Shown here piece by piece: positions 26,627 through 34,337 of a stretch of DNA of 64,000 nucleotides. Each line of letters opens with the position of its first letter. Position 1 is the first letter of the stretch. The stretch is from Actinomycetales bacterium. Lineage in GTDB: Bacteria > Actinomycetota > Actinomycetes > Actinomycetales > Dermatophilaceae. The stretch lies in NCBI GenBank assembly GCA_016710645.1, contig JADJVI010000050.1, forward strand, positions 1 through 64,000. Reading direction: 5' to 3'. Position numbers and translations under genes: made by a program. The notes under the pieces are model-generated. The model did no database searches, was not told the DNA's origin, and saw only the letters and a list, made by a program, of their open reading frames with translations.

Positions 26627-27031
26627 TCAGAAGCGCAGCAGGTGATCGGGCCGGTCGGCGGGCAGCTGAGTCCAGGTGAGCCGACCGTCGCCGCCGGCCC
26701 GGCGCACGATCGCGGCCACCTCTCGCGAGTAGTGGCACAGCGTGTCGGTCGCGTCCTCGCCACTGGAGTGCAGGTAGAGGTCGAGGCCGTCGCCTGACCC
26801 CGAGTCTGCCGCAACGGCATACGTTCGCATGCCACCCTCGACGGCGACCATCCGCGAGACTCCGTCGACCTCTGCGGGGTATTGCTCCAGACCCCGCACA
26901 AAGCCCTCGATCGCCTCCGCCGCGGCGCGCACGTCGGCGCCCCGCAGTGACCCGCGCAGGCAGTGATCGCCCTCGCGCGCGTGCGTCGACCACCACGCGT
27001 AGTCGACCCGATGCCCCCGTGCCGAGATCAC
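26627..27031 (-). CDS. Unknown 134-residue protein
   Basis: Not recognised. It is soluble, with no signal or membrane helix. It has an alternating strand-like pattern around Gly-Leu-Asp-Leu-Tyr-Leu-His near residue 80 and a C-terminal Leu-Thr-Trp-Thr-Gln-Leu-Pro segment. GTG 27031 overlaps the stop of the upstream DinB-family gene (GTGA), so it is translated with that gene and may work in the same process. Confidence 0.6.
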   Translation of the reverse strand: MISARGHRVDYAWWSTHAREGDHCLRGSLRGADVRAAAEAIEGFVRGLEQYPAEVDGVSRMVAVEGGMRTYAVAADSGSGDGLDLYLHSSGEDATDTLCHYSREVAAIVRRAGGDGRLTWTQLPADRPDHLLRF

Positions 27032-27573
27032 GACAGCCCTGCCTCTCGGCGCTCGGCCATCCCACGCAGGTAGCCGATCTGCCCCACGTGCGCGGTCGTG
27101 TCACCGACCACCGACACCAGGCGCACAGCCGCGGTGACCGGCGGGTCCCAGCGCTCGTCGACGACCCGCGCGTATGCCGTGTCGCCCCCGGCGTCGAGCC
27201 CGTCCAGCACTCGCAAGGTCAGGTCGTGGACGGCAGCGTGATAGCGGCAGAGCAGGTCGACATCGGTCACCGTGAAGGCCGCCACGTCGGCGCTGGTGTG
27301 GCCGTAGCCGATCGATCCCACGGCATACGGGAGCCCGAAGGCTTGAGCGAATCCCTGTGTCGGCCAGACCTGTTCGACCTGACCCACGCCGGCGAGATGA
27401 TCGTCCTGCACCCGCGTGAGATGCCAAGCGAGCCAGCCGATCGAGTTGGCTTCCGGATCGGGGCGCCACAGCAGGGTCTCGGCGTCCAGGCCCGCGAGCA
27501 GGGCCGGCAGGTCTTCGGCCACCCGGCCGAAGGCATCGCGCAGGATGTCGGTCGCGGTGATCGAACTGGTCAC
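27028..27573 (-). CDS. DinB/DUF664-family (mycothiol-transferase-like) protein
   Basis: A 181-residue four-helix-bundle protein. The metal-ligand histidines are visible in Leu-Ala-Trp-His-Leu-Thr-Arg-Val near residue 49 and in Asp-Thr-Thr-Ala-His-Val-Gly-Gln near 160, with a further Tyr-His-Ala-Ala-Val-His near 110. Actinobacterial members include mycothiol-dependent S-transferases used in detoxification. GTG 27573 has a GAGGAT site upstream. It is coupled to the downstream unknown gene by a GTGA overlap. Confidence 0.82.
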   Translation of the reverse strand: MTSSITATDILRDAFGRVAEDLPALLAGLDAETLLWRPDPEANSIGWLAWHLTRVQDDHLAGVGQVEQVWPTQGFAQAFGLPYAVGSIGYGHTSADVAAFTVTDVDLLCRYHAAVHDLTLRVLDGLDAGGDTAYARVVDERWDPPVTAAVRLVSVVGDTTAHVGQIGYLRGMAERREAGLS

Positions 27574-27687
27574 AAGATCCTCACTCGGGTTGACGGGGCC
27601 TCCAGCCAAGCAGGCGCTGGGCACTCTACGACTCTAGGACCCGGGGCACGAGGCCCTCGCCGCCGAGCCTGCCGCCGGGGCGAGTGC

Positions 27688-27713
27688 ACGGCATACCCTG
27701 GCCTATATGCCGT
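27688..27713. repeat. Inverted motif pair spanning the thioredoxin start
   Basis: ACGGCATA (27688-27695) and TATGCCGT (27706-27713) are perfect inverted copies 10 bases apart. The second contains the thioredoxin ATG (27707-27709). A stem here would cover the ribosome-binding region, so it could affect translation. Confidence 0.55.
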
Positions 27714-28138
27714 CGCCTGTGATCGCGTGCCCCACCTGCGGCACCAAGAACCGACTTCCCCTCGTCGCGTCCGGTCACCCTCGCTGCGCCTCGTGCAAGA
27801 CCGACCTGCCCTGGCTGGTCGACGCCGGGGACAGCGACTTCGACTCGATCGTCGACACCTCGGCGCTCGTCGTCGTCGACCTGTGGGCGCCATGGTGCGG
27901 CCCGTGTCGAATGGTCGCGCCGGTGCTGGAGACGTTGAGCCGTGAGTTCGCCGGGCGGGTCAAGGTCGTCAAGGTCAACGTCGACAACTCGCCCGTGCTG
28001 GCGCAGCGCTACCGCGCCCAGAGCATCCCGATGCTGCTGCTCATGGACCGCGGCACGGTCGTCGACACCATGGTCGGCGCCCAGCCCGCCCCGATGCTGC
28101 GCAGCCGCATCACCGGGGCCTTGGACCGCCGCACCTGA
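27707..28138 (+). CDS. Thioredoxin 2-type, with N-terminal zinc ribbon
   Basis: A 143-residue cytoplasmic disulfide reductase. It has an N-terminal zinc ribbon with Cys-Pro-Thr-Cys near residue 8 and Cys-Ala-Ser-Cys near 27, then a thioredoxin fold with the active site Trp-Cys-Gly-Pro-Cys near 63 and cis-Pro in Ser-Ile-Pro-Met near 107. This is the TrxC architecture, often oxidative-stress induced. The start codon lies inside a dispersed-motif copy. It is convergent with glgP, 6 bases apart. Confidence 0.92.
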   Translation: MPSPVIACPTCGTKNRLPLVASGHPRCASCKTDLPWLVDAGDSDFDSIVDTSALVVVDLWAPWCGPCRMVAPVLETLSREFAGRVKVVKVNVDNSPVLAQRYRAQSIPMLLLMDRGTVVDTMVGAQPAPMLRSRITGALDRRT

Positions 28139-28144
28139 CGCTGC

Positions 28145-30712
28145 CTACTTGCGGTCGAGCATCCAGACCCGGTCGATGTAATCGCGCATCGAGCGGTCCG
28201 AGGAGAAGAAGCCGCACCGCGCGACGTTGAGGATCGCCGACCGCGTCCAGCCCTCGACATCCTGGTATGCCGTGTCGACCCGCGCCTGCGCGTCGAGGTA
28301 GGACTGGAAGTCGGCCAGGACGAGGTAGCGGTCGCTGCCGAGCAGGTCGCCGATGATCGGGCTGGCGGCCTGCCGGTTGCCACCGGTGAACACCCCGCTG
28401 GCAATGAGGTCGAGCGTGCGCCGCAGCGTCGGGTTGGACTCGTAGTAGGACGCCGGGTGGTAACCCTGGGCCTGCAGCGCGGTGACCTCCGGCTCGCTCA
28501 TGCCGAAGAGGAAGAAGTTGTCATCGCCGACCAGACGTCGGATCTCGACATTGGCGCCGTCGTCGGTGCCGATGGTCAATGCGCCGTTGAGAGCGAACTT
28601 CATGTTGCCGGTGCCGGAGGCTTCCTTGCCCGCGAGCGAGATCTGCTCGGACAGATCGGCCGCCGGGATGATCTTCTCGGCGCTGGTCACGTTGTAGTTG
28701 GCCGGGAAGGCGACGACAAGGCGCTGCTGCACCCGGGGGTCGTTGTTGATGACCGAGGCCACCCCGTTGATGAGGTAGATGATCTCCTTGGCCATGAAGT
28801 AGCCGGGCGCCGCCTTCGCGCCGAACATCGCGATGCGTGGGGTGATCGACATCGGGTCGACCTCGCCCGAGATGATCCCCTCATAGGTCGAGACGATGTG
28901 CAGCACCTTGAGCATCTGGCGCTTGTATTCGTGCAACCGCTTGACCATGACGTCGACAAGGTGACCCTTCGGCAGCTCGATGCCCTCGCGGCGCGCGAGC
29001 AGCGAGTAGAGCCGGTCCTTGTTCTCGTCCTTGGCGGCCCGGAACGCGGTCCGGAAAGCCGGGTCGTCGGCATACGGCTCGAGGGCCTTGAGCTCGTCGA
29101 GGTCGGTGACCCACTTGTCGCCGATGGCCTCGGTGATGACGTCGGACAGGGCGGGGTTCTGCAGCTTGATGAAGCGGCGCGGGGTGACCCCGTTGGTGAC
29201 ATTGGTGAACCGCTCCGGCCACAGCTCGGAGAAGTCCGGCAGCACCTTGTCGCGCAGCAGTTGCGAGTGCAGCTCGGCGACACCGTTGACCTTGGTCGAG
29301 GCCACGGTCGCGAGGTGGGCCATCCGCACCGACTGGAACGGCTGGTCGGAGATGATCGACATCCGGCGCACGCGCGCCTCGTCGCCGGGGAAGGCCTCGC
29401 GGACCTCGGCGCAGAACTGCTCGTTGATCCGGAAGATGATCTCCAGGTGGCGCGGCAGCAGCCGTCCGACCAGGTCGATCGGCCACACCTCCAGCGCCTC
29501 GGGCAGCAGGGTGTGGCAGGTGTAGGCGAAGCAGCGCCGGGTGATGTCCCAGGCCTGCTCCCACTCCAGGTCGTATTCGTCCAGCAGCAGCCGCATGAGC
29601 TCGGGGACGGCGATGACCGGGTGGGTGTCGTTGAGCTGGAAGACGATCCGCTCGGGCAGGGTGGTGATGTCGAAGTCGGCTTCGAGGGTGCCCTGGATGT
29701 AGTCCTTCAGCGAGCACGCGACGAAGAAGTACTGCTGCTGCAGGCGCAGCTCACGACCCTGCGGGGTGGAGTCTTCGGGGTAGAGCACCTTGGAGATGTT
29801 CTCAGCGAAGGTCTGGGCGCGCACGGCCTCGGCGTAGTCGCCGGAGTTGAAGGTGGCCAGGTCGAAGGCCCGGGTCGCCTCGGCGCTCCACAGCCGCAGG
29901 GTGTTGACCACGCCATTGCGGTAGCCCGGGACCATGTAGTTGTAGGGGATGCCCATGACGTTCCACGCCGGCACCCACCGGGTGCGGGTGCGGCCGTCTT
30001 CGCCCTGGTATGCCTCGGTGTAGCCGCCGAAGTCGACCCGCACCGCACGCTCGGGGTTGTGGAACTCCCACGGGGCGCCGAGCGAGAGCCACGAGTCGGG
30101 CACCTCGACCTGACGGCCGTCGACGAACTGCTGGCGGAAGATGCCGTACTCGTAGCGGATGCCGTAGCCGATGCAGCTGACGTCCATGGTCGCGAGCGAG
30201 TCGATGAAGCATGCGGCCAGCCGTCCCAGGCCGCCGTTGCCTAGGCCAGGCTCGACTTCCTGGGCGCGCAACACGGCGAGGTCGAGCCCGCACGCGGTCA
30301 TGGCCTGCTCGACGATGTCGGTCATCGCGGTGGCCATGAGGGCGTTTCCGAGTTGGCGACCGAGCAGGTACTCCGCCGACAGGTAACCCACCATCTTGGC
30401 CGGGCGGCGACGGCGCCGGTTGGCGGTCTCCAGCCAGTCGGCCATGAGGTACTGCCGCACGGTGCGGGCCAGCGCGAGGTACTGGTGGTTGATCGTCGAG
30501 CGGCTCAGCGACACCCCCTCGCCGAAGCTCAGCTCGTGGAGGAACTCCTTGATGAAGCCCTCGACGGTGCGCTCGGGCGCCGACACCTCACGCAGCGCCA
30601 GCGGATGCGAGGGGCTGCGCTGCGGGCCGAGCTTGCGGAAGTCGGTGACGGGCACCTGGAACGGACCGGTCATCGCCTCGTGCGTGGGGAGACCGGTGTT
30701 GCCGTCGCTCAT
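28145..30712 (-). CDS. glgP: Glycogen/starch alpha-glucan phosphorylase
   Basis: A PLP-dependent enzyme releasing glucose-1-phosphate from glycogen ends. 855 residues, near the usual length. It has Gly-Asn-Gly-Gly-Leu-Gly-Arg-Leu-Ala-Ala near residue 160, Gln-Leu-Asn-Asp-Thr-His-Pro near 362, Lys-Arg-Leu-His-Glu-Tyr-Lys-Arg-Gln near 590, and the PLP-lysine block Glu-Ala-Ser-Gly-Thr-Gly-Asn-Met-Lys-Phe near 695, followed by Asp-Asp-Gly-Ala-Asn-Val-Glu-Ile. ATG 30712 was chosen since the 22 residues upstream look non-coding. It stands alone; its link to trehalose/glycogen stress metabolism is by function only. Confidence 0.95.
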   Translation of the reverse strand: MSDGNTGLPTHEAMTGPFQVPVTDFRKLGPQRSPSHPLALREVSAPERTVEGFIKEFLHELSFGEGVSLSRSTINHQYLALARTVRQYLMADWLETANRRRRRPAKMVGYLSAEYLLGRQLGNALMATAMTDIVEQAMTACGLDLAVLRAQEVEPGLGNGGLGRLAACFIDSLATMDVSCIGYGIRYEYGIFRQQFVDGRQVEVPDSWLSLGAPWEFHNPERAVRVDFGGYTEAYQGEDGRTRTRWVPAWNVMGIPYNYMVPGYRNGVVNTLRLWSAEATRAFDLATFNSGDYAEAVRAQTFAENISKVLYPEDSTPQGRELRLQQQYFFVACSLKDYIQGTLEADFDITTLPERIVFQLNDTHPVIAVPELMRLLLDEYDLEWEQAWDITRRCFAYTCHTLLPEALEVWPIDLVGRLLPRHLEIIFRINEQFCAEVREAFPGDEARVRRMSIISDQPFQSVRMAHLATVASTKVNGVAELHSQLLRDKVLPDFSELWPERFTNVTNGVTPRRFIKLQNPALSDVITEAIGDKWVTDLDELKALEPYADDPAFRTAFRAAKDENKDRLYSLLARREGIELPKGHLVDVMVKRLHEYKRQMLKVLHIVSTYEGIISGEVDPMSITPRIAMFGAKAAPGYFMAKEIIYLINGVASVINNDPRVQQRLVVAFPANYNVTSAEKIIPAADLSEQISLAGKEASGTGNMKFALNGALTIGTDDGANVEIRRLVGDDNFFLFGMSEPEVTALQAQGYHPASYYESNPTLRRTLDLIASGVFTGGNRQAASPIIGDLLGSDRYLVLADFQSYLDAQARVDTAYQDVEGWTRSAILNVARCGFFSSDRSMRDYIDRVWMLDRK

Positions 30713-30855
30713 GGGGTCCTCGTACTGGTCGGCATGAGGGCACCATGGCCGCGACTCCGGAATCCGGCCTGCCCCCATGGCGTGGAGTCCACAGGCTAGT
30801 GCAAACGCTGTCCCTCACGACAACGCTGGGGCGAACTCTGGGCAGCCGCCTGCCG

Positions 30856-31833
30856 TCAGGTGGCCTCGGACGCCTCCGTCCAGCCCGTCTCGCCGGGCAG
30901 GTGGGTCAGCCACGACCGGGCGCTCACGTGCGCGACTCGCAGGGACGCCACGCGCACGGCCCGCTCGACGGCATACCCGAAATCGCTTGATAGTGAGGGC
31001 GATTGGACGAGAGCCGCGAGCAGCGCACCGTGGAAGGCATCCCCCGCGCCCAAGGTGTCGACGGCCCTCACCTGAGGGGGTTGCACGACACCCGAGCTCC
31101 CGTATGCCGTCCGCCACCGCACCGGCCCCGGCCCGGTGGTCACCAGGGCGGCTCGGGTGCCCTGGGCGATGAGGTCGTCGACGGCCTGGTCGGGGGTCAG
31201 GTCGAGGGCGGCGGCGTAGTCCGCCGAGGCAGCGACGACGCTGAGCTGGGGAATCCACGGCTGGACGAGGGGTTTGACGCTGCCTGCGTCAAGGATGGTG
31301 ATGGCCTTGGGGTGGGCGAGGCTCAGCGCCTCGGCTGCGGCCACCGGATGGTGCCCGTCCAGCAGGATCGCGTCGGCTGCTGAGACTGCTGCTCGGGCGG
31401 CTGGCGTCAGCGCAAGAGTCGAGTTCGTAGCGCCAGGAGCCACGACCGTCCGTATGCCGTCCGGCTCCACGACGACGCTCGCGACCGGAAGCTGCCACCC
31501 GGCATACCCCGTGCTCTTGCTGTTGCTGTTGGGGCTGTGGGTGCTGGTGTCGGCGAGGTCGATGACCCGAACGTGGTGGGCGGCGAGATCCTCGCGCACC
31601 ACGGTCGTCAGGGGACCGTCGCCGATCGCGGTGACCAGGGTCGCCGAGCCGAGCAGCGCGGCGCAGGTCACCGCCGCGTTGGCCGCCGGGCCGCCGGCGC
31701 TGAGCTCGACCGCGCTGGACACCGACTTGCGCCCGCGCGGCGGTGCCATGGTGACCCGGTGGACCACATCGAGAGAAGTGATCCCCACGCAGACCGCAAC
31801 ACCCGGACGGGGATGGCCGCTGTCAGGAGACAC
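30856..31833 (-). CDS. PfkB-family carbohydrate kinase
   Basis: A 325-residue ribokinase-fold kinase. The N-terminal substrate loop Ala-Gly-Gly-Pro-Ala-Ala-Asn-Ala-Ala is near residue 46, and the C-terminal PfkB signature Asp-Thr-Leu-Gly-Ala-Gly-Asp-Ala-Phe (catalytic Asp) near 265. A short Ser/Asn-rich insert (Ser-Pro-Asn-Ser-Asn-Ser-Lys-Ser) near 102 is unusual. It starts at GTG 31833. The substrate cannot be assigned; sugar or nucleoside are both possible. Confidence 0.88.
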   Translation of the reverse strand: MSPDSGHPRPGVAVCVGITSLDVVHRVTMAPPRGRKSVSSAVELSAGGPAANAAVTCAALLGSATLVTAIGDGPLTTVVREDLAAHHVRVIDLADTSTHSPNSNSKSTGYAGWQLPVASVVVEPDGIRTVVAPGATNSTLALTPAARAAVSAADAILLDGHHPVAAAEALSLAHPKAITILDAGSVKPLVQPWIPQLSVVAASADYAAALDLTPDQAVDDLIAQGTRAALVTTGPGPVRWRTAYGSSGVVQPPQVRAVDTLGAGDAFHGALLAALVQSPSLSSDFGYAVERAVRVASLRVAHVSARSWLTHLPGETGWTEASEAT

Positions 31834-31894
31834 GGGTCGACTATAGGAGCGCCGCCGCGGGACCTCTCCTCGGGCGTCGCGTGCGCCTGGACGG

Positions 31895-31923
31895 TTGAGT
31901 CAACCCGTTTCTGTACCTACAAT
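31895..31923 (+). promoter_or_regulatory. Sigma-70-type promoter of the TacA-TacT operon
   Basis: TTGAGT (31895-31900), a 17-base spacer, and TACAAT (31918-31923). The transcript would start about 20 bases before the antitoxin ATG, which has an AGAGAGG site. A near-palindrome, GCTATACAT, follows the -10 box and may be the antitoxin operator. Confidence 0.6.
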
Positions 31924-31949
31924 CGCTATACATAAGAGAGGTCCGGACC

Positions 31950-32237
31950 ATGAGTACTGCTGCGACTCGCTCCACCAAGAGTCAGCAAATCAACTTTCGA
32001 GCCACCGATCGTCAGGTGGCTGTGCTTCGCCGTGCGGCTGCTGCAGCCGATCGCACCCTGACCGACTTCGTCCTCGACAGCGCCGTCGAGCGGGCCGAGA
32101 TGATGCTCGCCGACCGACGCTGGTTCAGCGTGACTGGCGAGCAATGGGACGAGTTCGTTGCGCTGCTGGACGCGCCGCTGCCGTCGACGAAGTTCCAGGA
32201 GCTCAAGGCCCGCCGCGATCCCTTCGCAGACGAGTGA
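31950..32237 (+). CDS. DUF1778 antitoxin, TacA-like
   Basis: A 95-residue antitoxin. The N-terminal ribbon-helix-helix has Gln-Gln-Ile-Asn-Phe-Arg-Ala-Thr near residue 12 and Thr-Asp-Phe-Val-Leu-Asp-Ser-Ala near 37. The C-terminal toxin-binding part has Trp-Phe-Ser-Val-Thr and Trp-Asp-Glu-Phe-Val-Ala-Leu-Leu-Asp near 65, typical of DUF1778. Family members repress their operon and neutralise a GNAT toxin. The stop overlaps the toxin start (GTGA). Confidence 0.92.
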   Translation: MSTAATRSTKSQQINFRATDRQVAVLRRAAAAADRTLTDFVLDSAVERAEMMLADRRWFSVTGEQWDEFVALLDAPLPSTKFQELKARRDPFADE

Positions 32238-32743
32238 CCGAACAACCGCGCCGACCCCGCAAGCTGCAGCGCACCGACAATGTCAGCGAGTTCGATTCGG
32301 GGGCAACGGAACTCGACCGATGGTTGACAATCTACGCCTGGGAGAATCTCCGCGCCAACAACGCGGTGACCTACGTCAGCACCCTGGGTGACCGCGTCGT
32401 CGGCTATTACGCCATGGCCGTGGGTGGAGTCGACCTGATCCAGGTTCCTCCGGCCATCAAGAAGGGCAGCCGACCCGATCCGTTGCCCGTGCTCGTGCTC
32501 GCCCGATTAGCCGTGGACCGGACCAGACAGGGCACCGGGCTCGGCGCAGGGCTGCTGCGAGATGCCCTTGAACGCGCCGCTCAGTTGAGTGAATCGATCG
32601 GTGCCGCCGCATTATTGGTCTATGCGCGCGACGAGGCTGCCCGGGACTTCTACCTCCGGCATGGTGACTTCCTTCAATCGCCCCTGGCCGAGCTGCAACT
32701 CATGGTCTCGATGAAGACGCTGCGGGCCGAGTTCCTCACCTGA
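32234..32743 (+). CDS. GNAT toxin, TacT-like tRNA acetyltransferase
   Basis: A 169-residue GNAT toxin; relatives acetylate the amino group of charged tRNAs and stop translation. It has Phe-Asp-Ser-Gly-Ala-Thr-Glu-Leu-Asp-Arg-Trp-Leu near residue 20, Gly-Tyr-Tyr-Ala-Met-Ala near 57, the CoA loop Arg-Gln-Gly-Thr-Gly-Leu-Gly-Ala-Gly-Leu-Leu near 99, and Ala-Arg-Asp-Phe-Tyr-Leu-Arg-His-Gly-Asp-Phe near 138 with the catalytic Tyr. GTG 32234 is coupled to the antitoxin. A 19-bp direct duplication spans its stop codon (32726-32744 and 32745-32763). Confidence 0.9.
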   Translation: MTEQPRRPRKLQRTDNVSEFDSGATELDRWLTIYAWENLRANNAVTYVSTLGDRVVGYYAMAVGGVDLIQVPPAIKKGSRPDPLPVLVLARLAVDRTRQGTGLGAGLLRDALERAAQLSESIGAAALLVYARDEAARDFYLRHGDFLQSPLAELQLMVSMKTLRAEFLT

Positions 32744-32777
32744 CGCCGAGTTCCTCACCTGACGAGGCCGGCGAGAT

Positions 32778-32822
32778 GCCGAAAGCGGCGGCCAATCGAC
32801 CCAGGTAACCGCCACTTTCGGC
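32778..32822. terminator. Long inverted repeat between convergent genes
   Basis: GCCGAAAGCGGCGG (32778-32791) pairs with CCGCCACTTTCGGC (32809-32822) with one mismatch and a 17-base loop. It lies between the convergent TacT and 32850 genes, so a bidirectional terminator is likely, although there is no T-run. Confidence 0.5.
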
Positions 32823-32849
32823 ACTTCGCGTGCAGACTCACGATGCTGA

Positions 32850-34335
32850 TCAGCCGATGAGGACCAGGGAGTAGCCGCCGGTCTCCTGTAGCTCCGGGTC
32901 GTGATGGGCGAACCGCAGCAGGTGGGCCGGGCCACCCGGACCGATCCGGCCCATCTGACCGCCGACCAAGGCGGCTGCGAGCGCCCCCGCCGTCAACTCC
33001 GGCACACCCCAGAGCTTGGCGATGCCTGTCACCAGCGCGTCGGCCGGGTCGGCGTCGCTGACGACACCGAACAGGTCGACACGATCCGCCCCCAGCTTCT
33101 CGATGACCTTGCGGGTCATCCCAGGGGTCGCGAAGGGGTGGCGAGCGGACGGCATACGGGAGCCCTTGACGATCCTGAATTCGAGAGCCGCCCGCCAGAC
33201 CCGAGCCGAGTCGGCGACCAGCCACCCTCGGTCGGTCGCGAACATGGTCAGCAGGTGTCGCCCGGTCCCGGCAGCGACCCCGAGCGCCAGCCACTTGGCC
33301 GAGGGCGCGCGCAGCCGAGCCGCCGTCCCGAACTCCGTCTTGGCCTTGCCCATCACCCCGCGCAGCAGCGGGGTCACCTCGCCCATCCCGTGGGTGATCT
33401 CGAGCGTGCCGGCCTTGGTGACCAGGCCGCCGAGCGTCGCCAGCGTCGTCTTGAGCTCCGCCGTCCCCGCGAGGATCTGCAGGTTGCGCTGCCCGACGTG
33501 CCGGTCGTGGTTGGCGTCGAGCGCGCCGGACCACGGGTCCAGCGGGCAGCTCACCGATGCCATGAGGCACTCGTGGCCGGTCAGCGTGAGGGGGATGTCC
33601 CACGTGCGGTCGAGTTCGACGACGGCGGTCGCGCCTGGGCGGGTGCGGTCCTCGAGGTTGACCATCGCCCCGCCGATGAGGACCGGCTGGTATGCCGGGT
33701 TGCTCGGATTGCCGCCGAAGAAGCCCGGGTTGACGAACCAGGCCCGCACGTGGACGCCGATCGCGGGCAGCAGGCCGAGGTTCCAGATCCGCACGAAGAC
33801 CCGGTAGCGGCGGCCCGCGGTCGGTGACACGACCAGGCGGGAGAGATCAAACGGCCCGGTGTATGCCGCGTCGATGAGCGCGATGTCGGGAGACTCCCAG
33901 CTCGGTTTGGGCGGCCAGGTGGGCCGGGCGCCGCGGTCGCCGGGGGCGTAGGCACGGATGAGCAGGTAGGGGTAGACATCCTCGCGGTGCGGTCGGCGCT
34001 CCTTGGTGAGGTCCAGCAGCTCACCCTGCAGCTCGCGGGCGCGTTCGCCGGCGCCGTCTGGGGTCCAACCGGGGGTCAGGTCGCCGTCCGGCCGTTTCGA
34101 GCCACCGATCGAGCCGGGCGGGTTGTCGCCGCGCTGCTCCTTGTCCTGCTCGGGGGTGAGCGTCGGGTGCTCGTCACCGCGGTTGTTGCCGGTCTTGCCG
34201 CGGCGCGGGTTGAGCGGGTCGAGTCGGTTCAGCGGGTCGAGTCGGTTCGAGCCGGTTCAGCGGGTCGAGCCGGTTGAGCGGGCTGAGCGGGCTGAGCGGG
34301 TTCAATGGGTCGCGGCGCTGGGGGGTGGGAGACAT
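32850..34335 (-). pseudogene. Unknown protein with N-terminal 18-bp repeats, frameshifted
   Basis: A protein I do not recognise, about 490 residues if the frame is restored. ATG 34335 follows the phospholipase-like gene stop by two bases. The N-terminus is a run of 18-bp units coding Leu-Asp-Pro-Leu-Asn-Arg (about 34207-34300). One unit, near 34244-34253, has only 10 bases, which shifts the frame so that translation from 34335 stops at 34174. The remaining frame (from about 34240 to 32850) is clearly coding: a Pro-rich linker, then residues with Arg-Val-Phe-Val-Arg-Ile-Trp-Asn-Leu-Gly, as in CARDB-like strands. It lacks a signal peptide. Slippage, phase variation or a sequencing error could explain the shift. 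Confidence 0.6.
34207..34300. repeat. 18-bp tandem repeats with one shortened unit
   Basis: On the plus strand the unit is GGTTCAGCGGGTCGAGTC or close variants, repeated about five times. The copy near 34244-34253 is reduced to GGTTCGAGCC, an 8-base loss. Further GGGCTGAGC iterations follow at about 34278-34300. These encode Leu/Pro/Asn/Arg on the minus strand. Confidence 0.75.
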
Positions 34336-34337
34336 GA

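Noticed and set aside
28457..30244. 595-codon open frame on the plus strand over glgP
   Set aside because: It is exactly antisense to a textbook glycogen phosphorylase and has no recognisable domain.
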